This document shows, piece by piece, positions 18,774 to 30,700 of a stretch of DNA of 64,000 nucleotides. Below the pieces are notes generated by a model. The model was given only the letters and a program-made list of their open reading frames with translations. It was not told the DNA's origin and did not search any database. Every line of letters starts with the position of its first letter. Position 1 is the first letter of the stretch. This DNA is from Oryzias latipes (Eukaryota > Chordata > Actinopteri > Beloniformes > Adrianichthyidae). The stretch lies in assembly GCF_002234675.1 (NCBI RefSeq), contig NC_019876.2, forward strand, positions 22,738,398-22,802,397. The letters run 5' to 3'. The translations under genes and the position numbers were made by a program.

Positions 18774-21700
18774 CTGATGAAGAAGGAACTGATTAAAAAA
18801 CTGCATCAAAGCTGTTGCTTTGCCCAAGTCATAACTTATGGCTTCATAAAAGCTAAAGTGAACAAAAATGTATATTTAAACATTTAAAATGACAAAAAAG
18901 AAGAATCACAAGCATGATCTGCTAGGGGTCTAACAATACGCTAAAATCTCAATTCGGTTTGATTCAGAATTTCATAGGGCTCAGTTTGGAACTGCTGTTT
19001 AACAAATCTGCCTGATATGAACGGCCATTTTATGAACTATTATTTTATTGTCATTTATTGTGTGTGTTTTGCTGCTGGACACCTGAATTCCCCCCATAAA
19101 CCAGCGATCCTCATCAGGTTTGTGAATAAAAAACACAAGCTAGCTCTGATGAATCAAAGGACAAATCTGAAGGGATCTGCTGCTTATCTGAACAACCATC
19201 TGACCTGAAGGAACGCTGAAATAGCCAAACATGCCAGGCTTCTCAGGAAGCGTAAGCAGATTGAGATCACTTGGGTTAAAGGCTAAAGGATTTACGTCAA
19301 ACCACTCATTCCACCGGACCGGTCCAAGGTTCTGGTCGTATACACCACAAAGGACTTTGAGAAGTGTTTGGTCACGGACGTCTGAACCAACATGCAGTAA
19401 TAAATCAAAGAGTCAAATAATTTCAAGAAACATGGCGCCTGGATTCTGTTCTGACCTGCAGACAACTTTCAGCGCCGCTGATAACAGCCGCTGAAGGATA
19501 TGGACCTTAATCTAATGTCTGCAGACATAACAGTGAAGAGAACTATAAACTCTGTTTAAACCCAGAAGAACAGCTGTTAATCAGCACAAGAAGGAATACT
19601 AACCTTGGTCATTCGACAGATTATGGACCCTTTTATTTCACAGCATTATCTTATAATACTAAAAAAATCAATTCTTATTCAATTATTGAAGATGGTTAAA
19701 TTGCTTGATTTCTAATGATTTTAATTCACTTGCTTCATTTTTGCTCCAAAAATTGAAAAATTGATTCATGATTTTTTTTAGTGAAACATAATTTGCACAT
19801 ATTTTACTGATATAGTATTTTTTAAACATATACATGTTTTTTTTAAGTAACGTAATCTGCATATATTTTAGATAACTGATTTACATTTGCCATGCTGATT
19901 TTTAAAATAGTTGTTTTTTACATAATCATTTAAGTAATTCATCTTTGTCATCTGCTTTATTGATACCAAAGGATTCTTAATTCTGTCTGATACATGTTAT
20001 GAACCCGATAATAATAAATCACGTAATAAAATGGCTACAGTAGCTCATTTGCTTCCTTCCACTCTATTTCAAGCAATATTTAATTTTATGTCTAATTATC
20101 CTAAGTTTAATACGTCATTGTATGTACCACCTTGCCTCTGGTGGTAGGCGGGCGCCTGTGTTTGGCAGCGGAGCAGCCACCAGTGTGTGAATGTGTGTGT
20201 GTGACTGGGTGAATGGGTCTGTGACTGTAAAGCGCTTTGTCCTTGTAGGAAGAAAGGCACTATATAAGTATACGCCATTTACCATTTACCATAACTGATG
20301 ATTGTAATGTTTTGTGTATTATTCTTATTTGAATGGTTGAAATAAACCAAGTCAAATCAAATGAAAAAATATACATAAAAACATACAGCATTTGACTTAT
20401 TCATTTGTCTTTTCCCTTCATGGATGCTGAAAACAAAGCTGAAGTGTTACCACACAGGAGAGCTTAAGGAGATTGTGTGTGTGTGTGAGTGTGTGTGTGG
20501 GGGGGGGGTCCTCATCTCTGGCCTCGCATCTGCATTAGCCATATGTTGTCCATCACCTAATAGTGTCTCTAAGGAAACTCACGGCTAACATTCCTTCCGT
20601 CTCAGCACAAGGTTAATACAGGGGCGACTTATGGGTTAGCCCTACCTATAGCCACTAAGACTCATGGGAAGTGGGAAATCTTGTGTGTTGAATTCTTCAC
20701 CATCACTGAAAAAGCTATGAAGAGAAGTCAGATTCATGCTGTTACACTGTCCGTGTTTGCTCATAATAAATGGGTTTAACTGCTGGAAAGGAGATGGAGC
20801 AATCTTTTGCTCTGTCTACTCTATGAGACTTAAAATTAAAAAGAAAAAACAATCAGCCAAACTGCTTTTTCTTTGCTTTTGCTTTTTTTTCTTCTTCTTC
20901 TTCACACCGCTCATTCTGGTTCTCATTCTGGTTTAATGTTAACATGTGTTCTAATGATAATCAATTATTATTACATATCGGTATCGTTACTGTTTAATGA
21001 AATCATGAATGAATGTTTTCTGAAGATCATCAATCATTTCTAGGCACTGGATTTTGTTACTTGAAAAGAATCTATCAGATCAGAACCGGATTTAAAACAC
21101 TGTAAAACTATCAAATGAATGAACTCTGTTGGGGTGGGATTATATAAGGTTAATGAGTTCAGTTAATCAGTTAATGATCACTGTATTTAATTAAGCAAAT
21201 GTGATTTAAAGGATATTTTTGTTTTATTTTCGGTCTTTTTAATCTATGCATTTCATCATTTCTGTAATGAATTTGATAAATATGTGTAATTTCTTTATTG
21301 CTTTGACTACAATGCTTGAAATAAATCAATAAATCAAATCAAAATCAAAAAATCATTCTGTAACCAATTAAAATGATAAAGAAAATGGTATTTGACATTT
21401 CGGTTTCAAAAAGTTCTCCAGTAAATGTGTAGAAAATTACATTTAGAAATATCTAATTTGACAATTAAAATGGAACAACAGAAATGCTTTTTCATTTTCA
21501 CCATGTAACTGCATCAATTGACTCAAAAGTAAAGTTAAAAATCAATCCTCCAAAATGCTTTTTCATTTTTTCTTCTTCAACACTGCTTATTTGGTGACAT
21601 ATTTAAAGTGAAAGTGCAAAGAGTTGGAATTGCATTTTCTTTTTCACATCCACATTTCACAAGCCAGTGTAGCATAATTCATTTCCAGTTAGCATGTCAT

Positions 21701-24700
21701 GGGGGACGCAGGGGCGTTGTTGGTCCTTCCAGCAAATGGCAAAGGTTCAGCATGGCAAAATCTGTGCTAGAGCTGTTCATGGGGCTGCAGTTTTCCTCTT
21801 ACAGCAAAATCAGTGGGAAGCAGCAGGAGATGATCTTCTAAATGTGCTTTTATTATTGTTAAAATTGTTATTAAGGGACTGTTCGCTCATAACTTTTTTA
21901 GTCCCTGAAGTCAGTGCTTTTTTTCTTGGCTGCAAGGACCCGGAAGAAGGGTTAAGATTAGGCTAATACGCGCTATCAACATTTAGCCGTGGGTTAACTT
22001 AAACTCCGTCCGGGCAATGCCGCAATGACCATCTTGGATGTAAATACGTGGGAATAACAGCCTTTATTTTGTCTGGACATCACTGGAAACACAAATTCCA
22101 ACGATTGTCAACATAGTTTCTTATGTTCAAGTAGCAGCATTTCTGCCTTCCGGAGCTTCCGGCCACCTATGGCTTTGGTCTAGCGGGCCGGGGAGGGTGC
22201 TTTGATAGAGCATTCACTATGTCCAAAGACAAGCTAGTCCAGGGGAAGTTTTAAACCGCGGTCCATCCGGCTGCGGACCTTGGTGCGAAGGTCCGGATCG
22301 CAGAAGGCGGAATTGCTGGTACGCAGTCCTGATAAACCATGTAAACAATCAGGAGCACACAGCGTTACAAAACACCCTCCCCCTGCTGCTAACACAAAGC
22401 CACGTGCCTGGTCACACTGCTCCTAGACATGTCGGTGCCTTTTAGCAGCCGGCCACACCGAGTTAGCACTGTCGTCATCGCCCCGCCTCCCTCCCGGAAA
22501 TGCTGACTAGAACTGAATTATGCTACACTTTTCACAATGTGGATGTGAAAAAAGGAAAAAGCAATCCCATCTTTGCATTTTCGTTTTTATTATGTCACAG
22601 AATAAGCTACTAGAGAACTTTATGAAAATGACATGTCGAATACCATTTTCTTTATCATTTTAATCAAGTGACAGAAAAAAACGGTGAAGAAGCAGAAATA
22701 TAAAAACAAATTGAGGAATGATTTTAAAAATTTTTTTTGAATAATTTGATGCAGTCACATTGTGACAATGAAGCAGCTTTTCTGTCAATCCATTTAATTG
22801 AATCGGTTAGTTCAAAAGGGGCCCAAGTCCTCAATTTTTCTAAATAGAGATATTATATGTTCTATGGTTTTCAAGGGAAAAGCTTATGTGCAAAACAGTC
22901 CCAAGTCTGTTGTAATGTATTGAATATGCTTGACATTTAAAATGCATTACATGCAAAATTCCTGGACTTGGGCCTCTCTTGCATGGGCTTTGCTTTATCC
23001 CATAAATGGCAGCACTAGTTATCCAATATGGGAGCACCCCTGTTTAATTCAAGAAGGGCCTAAGTCCGGAGACGTTAGTTTGCTAGTCCTCTGAAATTAT
23101 AAAAGTGAGGGGCTTCATATTATAGCATTTCTAAGCTATGAACTGGTGCTAAATCTGTGTAAAGTATTAATCATTTGGTGTAGCCTCCCTTTAAGCTATG
23201 CAATAAAATCATTTCCTGGAAAAACAAACCTCTTGGACTTGGGCCCCATTTGAACTTCAAAACTTTCAGTTGTAAAATTAGATTTTTCTAATTGAATTTT
23301 TCTACACATTTGCCAGAGAACTTTTTGAAAATGAAATATCAAGTACAATTTTCTTTATCATTTTAATTAAGTGACAGAATAAGCGGTGTTGAAGAAGAAG
23401 AAAAAATCGGTTTGGCAGATTTGAAAATGAGAAAGCATGTCTGGTATTGACATTTATTTTTAAGTATGCTACAGAGATGCTTTCATACTTTTGTCTTTTG
23501 AACCCTAAAATTGAGAATTTTAAAGCAAGCTATTGACTGAACGAAACGTCACACTACGGTAGCCCCACTTGGACAAACTACGTAGAGTGAAGATCTGCTC
23601 GGGCTCTACATATTTTAATTTCACGTTCCCTTTTGTAACCTAAAGTTATTTTCCTTCATAAATTGTGTCTGACAATATTCTTTGTAAATTTTATAAAAAG
23701 ATTTTGCCACAATCCGCTTGTTATTCCAGTTTAAGTTCAGTGATTATGGCTGAAAATGTTGTTAGCACGGCTAAATGTTGTGCTTCCGGTTCCAATCTGC
23801 CAATAAAAAAGCACTGGGCGCAGGGATTATAAAAACTATAAGCAAACATGCAATCAATAATAATCATAACAATAATAAAAGCATGTTTAGAAGACAATGT
23901 CACTCTATAATGGAACTCTGTTTGTTTACAACAGACGTCATAATATTTTCGTCTATGATGGTATCGTACTTTGTCCAGACCAATTACTATCTGACACGTC
24001 ATCGGACCAACGGACAGCCAATCACATAATGTGACGTAAGCATTAGTCCCAGGACCCCGAAGGACCCTGGACAGATGTTCCAGGCCGAACGGTTATTGTA
24101 CCTACAGCGGTTTTAGGCACAGGTAATACCGGCAATTGTCCGGTGCGCAAATTTAATGTTGAGGCAGCGGTGGTGACAGCGGCTCAGTGCTTGGAAAAAT
24201 ATCTGGTCCACTATTGGGTTCCTATTATCTGTTCTATCAGAGTTTGTAACAGCCAGAAGCCTTTGAATTCCTGTCCCTGCAGCTGCTCCTGTCTGTGTCA
24301 CATGCGGCTGCGCGAGTGAGAACGAAAGAAGAGGGGTGGGGCGGGCTCTATCTGACAGGTGAATCGGGAACGCGGAGGAGAGCTGCCTGTTGCCCAATAC
24401 CAGGATCACCACGTGCTTTTAGATTCCTCAGCTAATGCTAATTATGTCATTCTTTATGAACTATTGTAGACATTTTGATGACATCTTTATTTCCCATCTA
24501 GAGATAGACAGAGATGGAATGAACCTAAAAGGTGAAGAAAATGCATTCCTCCAGCCAGCCACCGCGCCTCTGTTGGAAATAAGCCAAAACTCACCTTCCT
24601 ATATAAAGACTTCTTAACTCACCTTATTGTCCGAGTCTCCTTCTGGGTTACAGCATCTGGGTCACTCCGAATTATAGTCTTACCATGATAGAACGAACTG

Positions 24701-27700
24701 GCCAAACTCCTGACCCAGCTGACCCAGAAGGGCTCCAACACACCTTATCCATACAAGGAAATCTTCTTATACGTCAAGCGGAGGCCATCACTCTCATATC
24801 CTCGGCCCAGTGGGATCTTTTTCGTCACCTCGACAGCATCACGCAAATACTCAGTGCTGCTACTAGCCAACATGCTAATCCCGCAGCTGCTGCTCAAGTT
24901 CCCGTCAACAACATCACTTCCGCCGATATCCCGGAAAATGTCCGTCTCCAGCCGGAACCTTTCTACGGCGATGTTGAAACCAGTGGGGGGTTCCTACTTC
25001 AGTGCCAACTCATTTTCCAACAGGCTCCCAGATACTACCAAGCCGATCATAGCAGAATTTCACTGATTGTAAACTCTCTCCGCAGCAAGGCACTACAATG
25101 GGCCCAAGCCTTTCTGGCCTCACATCCCATCACTCATCTTCGGTACGACCGGTTCATAGCGGATTTCCGACTAGTCTTCGATCAGTCTCGAAAGCAGGAA
25201 GAAGCAGTCCGGCGGTTACTAAGTCTCCAACAAGGTAACCGCCCGGTAAGCGATCATCTGATAGATTTCCGCAATTTTAGCGGTCGAAACGGGTTGGCCA
25301 TATGCTGCTCTTAAAGGAATTTTTTATCAGTCACTAAACGAACGTATCAAGGATCATTTATGTTCACAGCCAGAAGCGGACTCATTTGAAGATCTCGTTA
25401 CTGCTGCCCTAAGGTCCGACTTCCGGCTACGAGAACGTCTCGCAGAACAAAGACGTAAGCCTCCGCTTCCTCCGGTTAATCCATCTCCTCCTGTGTATGT
25501 GATTCAACCTTCAAATCGATGAAACCCCTGACAATGTTTCCGAGGAACCCATACAGATCGGTCATTCTAAGTTAACCCCCGAAGAACGTTTAAAACGGCG
25601 CGTCGAGGGCTTATGTTTCTATAGTGGCCAAGCCGGTCATATGGTCTCCGAATGCCGCGCAGGTTTAACCCCCCGCTAGATGACAGGCCACGGGGGAAAG
25701 TTTCTGAACTCATCCACAATTCCAAGTTTTTATTTGTTCCTGTCAAGATCAGTCACAGAAATAAAGTCTTCGAAGTCAAGGCTCTCATAGACTCAGGGGC
25801 AGAACATAGTCTTATTGACCAACGTCTCGTTCAGGAACTCTCTCTTCCTGTTGAAACTCTCGCTAATCCTGTTAAGGCTGCCGGCCTAGGAGGCAAACAA
25901 CTTAATCGCATCACTACGCGCACCAGCCCCTTTCTCCTTTTTACCTCGGGAAATCACCGGGAGTACCATAAGTTTTTCATTACTCATTGTCAACAGACCC
26001 CGATAATCCTGGGGTTTTCCTGGCTCCAGATTCACAATCCGTGCATAGAGTGGAGCTCGCCCCGTATCGCTAACTGGACCACCTACTGTATGGCTAATTG
26101 CCTCCATTCCGCCTTGCCCATTCCCAACGCTCCTGATTCTGCTCAAGATGAAGAAATTGACCTGTCTAAGGTTCCAGTCTGTTATCATGATCTTCGTACT
26201 GTTTTCAGTAAAGCTAAGGCTAGCTACTAAAAGTGTGATTTTCATGTATCAACCGTCCCCTTCTTGGGATACATAATTGAAGCTGGCAACATACGCCCGG
26301 ACCCCGCTAAAATTGAGGCCGTCGCTCAGTGGGAAGTACCCCAGACTTGAAAGAAGCTTCAACAGTTTTTGGGTTTTACAAATTTTTACCGCCGCTTTAT
26401 CCGGAACTACAGCAGCATAGCGGCGCCTCTCACTCAACTCACCTCCATTAATAAACCCTACGCTTGGAACCCTGCTGCTGATTCTGCATTCCAGAAACTA
26501 AAAACGCTTTTCGTTTCAGCCCCCATCCTGATCCAACCAGACATCACCAGGCAATTTATCGTGGAGGTGGACGCCTCTGATTCCAGTGTGGGGGCGGTTC
26601 TGTTGCAACGGGAAGACAGCTCTGGAAAGCTCAAACCGCGCGCTTTCTTTTCCCGCAAACTAAGCCCGGCTGAGCAAATCTATGATGTGGGCAACCGGGA
26701 GTTACTGGCTATTAAGTTGGCCTTGGAAGAATGGCACCACTGGCTGGAGGGAGCAGAACAACCATTCATAGTGTGGACAGATCATAAAAATCTTGCCTTT
26801 CTCCGCAGCGCTAAACGCTTAAACTCCCGCCAGGCCCGGTGGTGTTTGTTTTTTTGACCGCTTTCACTCTACTATCACTTACAGTCCTGGCAGCCGTAAT
26901 GTTAAGCCTGACGCCTTGTCTCGTAAATATTCCACCACTGATTCCAACTCTGACTCTTCCATCCTTCCTACGTCCTGTTTTGTTGGTAGACTCACCTGGG
27001 TGAGAGCAAAGTCTAGCATGCTCAAGGTGAGATCTCCGCCGGAACATCTTGTCCCACTGGCACTCTGTATGTCCCTGATTCCCTCAGGTCTGAGGTCATA
27101 TCCTGGGGACACACGTCCCGCATTGCCTGCCACGGGGGAGTCTACAGGACCATCCGCCTCTTAAAGCGCCGCTTTTTCTGGCCCACTCTCCCAGCAGGAC
27201 GTCAGAGAGTACATCTCTGCCTGCAGTACCTGCGCCCGTTCTAAGTCCTCCAACAGGCCTCCCTCTTGACATCTACTGCCCCTATCCATGCCAAGCTGTC
27301 CCTGGTCACATATTGCGGTGGATTTCGTTACAGGGCTTCCACCGTCGCAAGGCCATACGGTAATTCTCACAATCATTGACCGTTTTTCTAAAGCCGCTCA
27401 ATTCATTCCCCTGCCCCAGTTGCCCTAGTCCACCACGTTTTCCACCATCATGGGGTTCCCAGCGAAATCCTGTCTTACCGCGGACAACAATTCACTTCCC
27501 AAGTGTGGAAGGCTTTCTGCTCCGCCCTCTGAGCCACTGTCAGCCTTACCTCCAGGTACCACCCTCAAGGCAATGGACAGGCAAAACGGGCAAACCAGGA
27601 ACTGGAGGCGGCTCTCAGATGTCTGGTGGCCCAGAATCAGGACTGGTCCAAATACCTGGTGTGGGTGGAGTATGCCCACAATTCCCATTCATCCACTGCC

Positions 27701-30700
27701 ACCGGGATATCACCTTTTGAGGCTTCCGTGGGCTACTCACCCCCTTTGTTTCCTTCCCAGGAAATGGATCTGGGAGTGCCCTCGGTCCAGCTCCACCTCC
27801 AGCGGTGTCGTGACATCTGGCTGCAGACCAGGGCGGCTCTCCTCCGCACCAAGGAGAGCAACTGCCAGATAGCCAACCGTCATAGGGTGGTGAGTCCCAA
27901 TTATCAGTCTGGACAGAAGGTTTGGTTGTCTGCTCGTAACATTCCTCTACAGGCCTCGTCCCGGGATCTGTCTCCTAAGTTCATTGGACCCTACACCGTT
28001 GACCGTGTCATCAATCCTGTCTGCGTCAAGCTACATCTTCCTGCTGCCCTCAAGATCAATCCCACATTCCACGTTTCTCAAATCAAGCCAGTTACTGAGA
28101 GTCCGCTTTCCCCGCCGTCCACTTCCCCGCCAACCCCCGGTACCATCGACGGCGCCCCGGCCTTTACGGTCAGTAGGATTTTGGATGTCCAGCACCGTGG
28201 GCGAGGGTTGCAGTTCTTGGTGGACTGGGAGGGGTATGGTCCGGAAGAATGTTCGTGGATCTCCCGTTCCCTCATTCTGGACCATACCCTCATCGATGAC
28301 TTTTACCGCGCCCACCCTGACCGTCGTCTTGGACCGCCTGTTGGCGGTCGTTGAGGGGGGGGGTACTGACATGGTGCTTCTGCCAGCTACTCTCCCCCTC
28401 CCCCGTCTGCTCTGTTCTGGACGCGACCAGCTGCCACCACTTACCTCATCACTGCCGCCTTTTTAAGGATCTCCTGGATCCTCTGTCGGTGCCAGTTCGT
28501 TTTACCTCCCACGGTGCATCGTCAGGCTCGATCATGTTCTTGTTCTGTTTACCAAGTTCCGTGTTACTTATTGCTCTTCTCGTCTTTGCCTCAGGAAATA
28601 TCTACTCTGGATCTCACCTGGTCGCAGTCCTCTGGTTTCACGCCGTCTCATATATTATAGTCTTACCATGACACATATAGTACAAGTGATTGAACCGACA
28701 TACAGAAAGACAGCAGTACCGTCTGACTGCATAGGTTTTGTGCAATCCAATGTGAGGCTCAGCGGGCTGGTGCCTCATCGCACGTCACTTCTTAGTATCT
28801 GAATGGCAAATGTGGAAATTCAGCGATTTTGAAAAGAAAAAACACCCAAAAATGGTACATTTAAATGGAAAATGACTGCAAAGCACAAATTACTGATTAA
28901 ATATAATAATTGAATTTATTTTTTCTCTTTTCTTCCCATATATTCCTATGCTGAACTATATTCCTGTGCTGAACCTGTGCCCATAAACACACACTTAATG
29001 CCTGAGACTTGCTTTGTTTCATTGTCTGTTACCTTTAACAGATATTTTTGTAGACGTTCAGTACTAAACTTGAGTTGGTTTGCAGCATTGACCGTCTGGT
29101 AGAACTGGATTTCTGTTACCCATCCCTCCTCATGATCCAAACAGGAAGTACTCAGTGGTACCAAAAAGCCAAAATCCCATAGACTTCTATTGAGGAATGA
29201 ACAGCTGTCATTCTTGTTAGAATAACCATCCTTGCTCTGCCCTTTTTTTAAAATTTGTTCTTGCTTATTCTAATTTTTAAAATCTTTTTTCAGTGTTCCA
29301 ATTTATTCAAGTTATAAACTGGCCAGTCAGATGCTTCAATAAAAGTAGGTGGTCTCACTATCAAAACATTTGATTGACAGATTCTTGCCATAGAAACGAT
29401 GATTCAAATTGATTCAGACCAATCACTGCTTACTGACGTCTTCTGGCTCCAACGTGGTGGCGTCCACATTGAAAAAAAATGGCAACTGAATTGACTTCAT
29501 TTTGTTAAAACCAGAAACAGAAGCAAACTATTTTCTATGAATGACGTCACACTCGCTCAGTCCAGTTCTTCTGTCTTACAGTCAATGCTTTTCAGTCAAG
29601 TAATAAAATAAACAAATGTAACTGGTGAGGAAAAAGGTTTTCTGTAATTGTTGTAGGAGCCAATACCTGTATAGCAGATGAAGGGTCTTTTATCTGTACA
29701 GTCTTCACTGATCAACTCGCCTCTGTCATTCATCATGATGCAGTCTTTGTTTCCAGTCTTTCTGGGATCCCAGAATGTAAAAGAGAACCTGCTCCCATCT
29801 GACCAAGCCCGGGTTTCTCTGGTTAGGCCAATAAAGATGTGATCAATTGTGCAGAAATTCAGTAATGATTCCATGGTCACATAGGTTGCTCCGTTATTTA
29901 GCTTGAATAGCTCAGCTTGCTTCTTTTTCTGATGCTGCTCCAGAGACTGGTTTGATCCTAAACCTAAGCAAAAGCAAGCCTCCTCCAGCTCCTTCAGCTG
30001 TTGTGTTCCACCAACTAGACCCGTGTGTTTCTCTTCACAGTACTCTTGGGCTTCATACCAAGTCTTTTCATGCCCAAAGAAGTACAGTTTTTTGGATGAG
30101 TCTTTATCTGTGGAGTAAAAACAAACAAATAAAAACCTGCTGTCTCTTTAGAGGAAAACCAATTTGCAAAGCAGTCTATTTAACATAAAATTTACATTCT
30201 AGTCAGTCACTATTTAGATTTGACATGGTGGCTTTTTCTGTTTTTATGTTACTTCAAGTTTTGGACGACAAGGCAGTTTTTTTTTTTTACAACTTTCTTC
30301 ACAAGAACAGTCAATTAGGCCCTACTTTCACTTGAAGACAGGTTCAAGTACTTTATTTTCACCCCTGCAGAGGTGGGAACAAACCCTAATTTCTGCAAAT
30401 CTGCAAACAAACATGTCTTCTGGTTACCATTGTAGCAGAGAAAATGTGTTGGATTTTCACAGGAAACAGCCTCCCACTCTGCCTTGGAGTTTTTCCATAT
30501 TGCCCCACAGTTCTTTCCATCCTTTGGTTCTCCACTGCCCCACTTTGTGTCGCTCTCATTGAAATGCAGACCAGATAGAGACCAACGCCATGTGTTGTTG
30601 TTATGCAAACCAATCCAAGCCTCCATCGGCTTCTCTGAGGCCTTTCTGAGTTGGTCTAAGTCTGCCGTGCTCCTCAATGTGGCCAGATCCGTGTGAAATT

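Larger units (their letters stand above)
24600..28673 (+). mobile_element. Ty3/gypsy chromovirus 1, defective
   Basis: Order: decayed 5' LTR end (TAGTCTTACCATGATA, to about 24690), gag, protease, a deleted RT, RNase H, integrase with a C-terminal chromodomain, and a 3' LTR at 28367-28673 ending TAGTCTTACCATGACA. The matching LTR ends define it as one element. About 600 bases of RT core are missing at 26230, gag is frameshifted and the integrase is split. It sits in the proposed last intron of CTL-D/C in the opposite orientation. Confidence 0.9.

Noticed and set aside
28946..29164. Small minus-strand ORF as an extra exon of CTL-D/C
   Set aside because: It has no CTLD residues and no flanking splice sites in the right phase.
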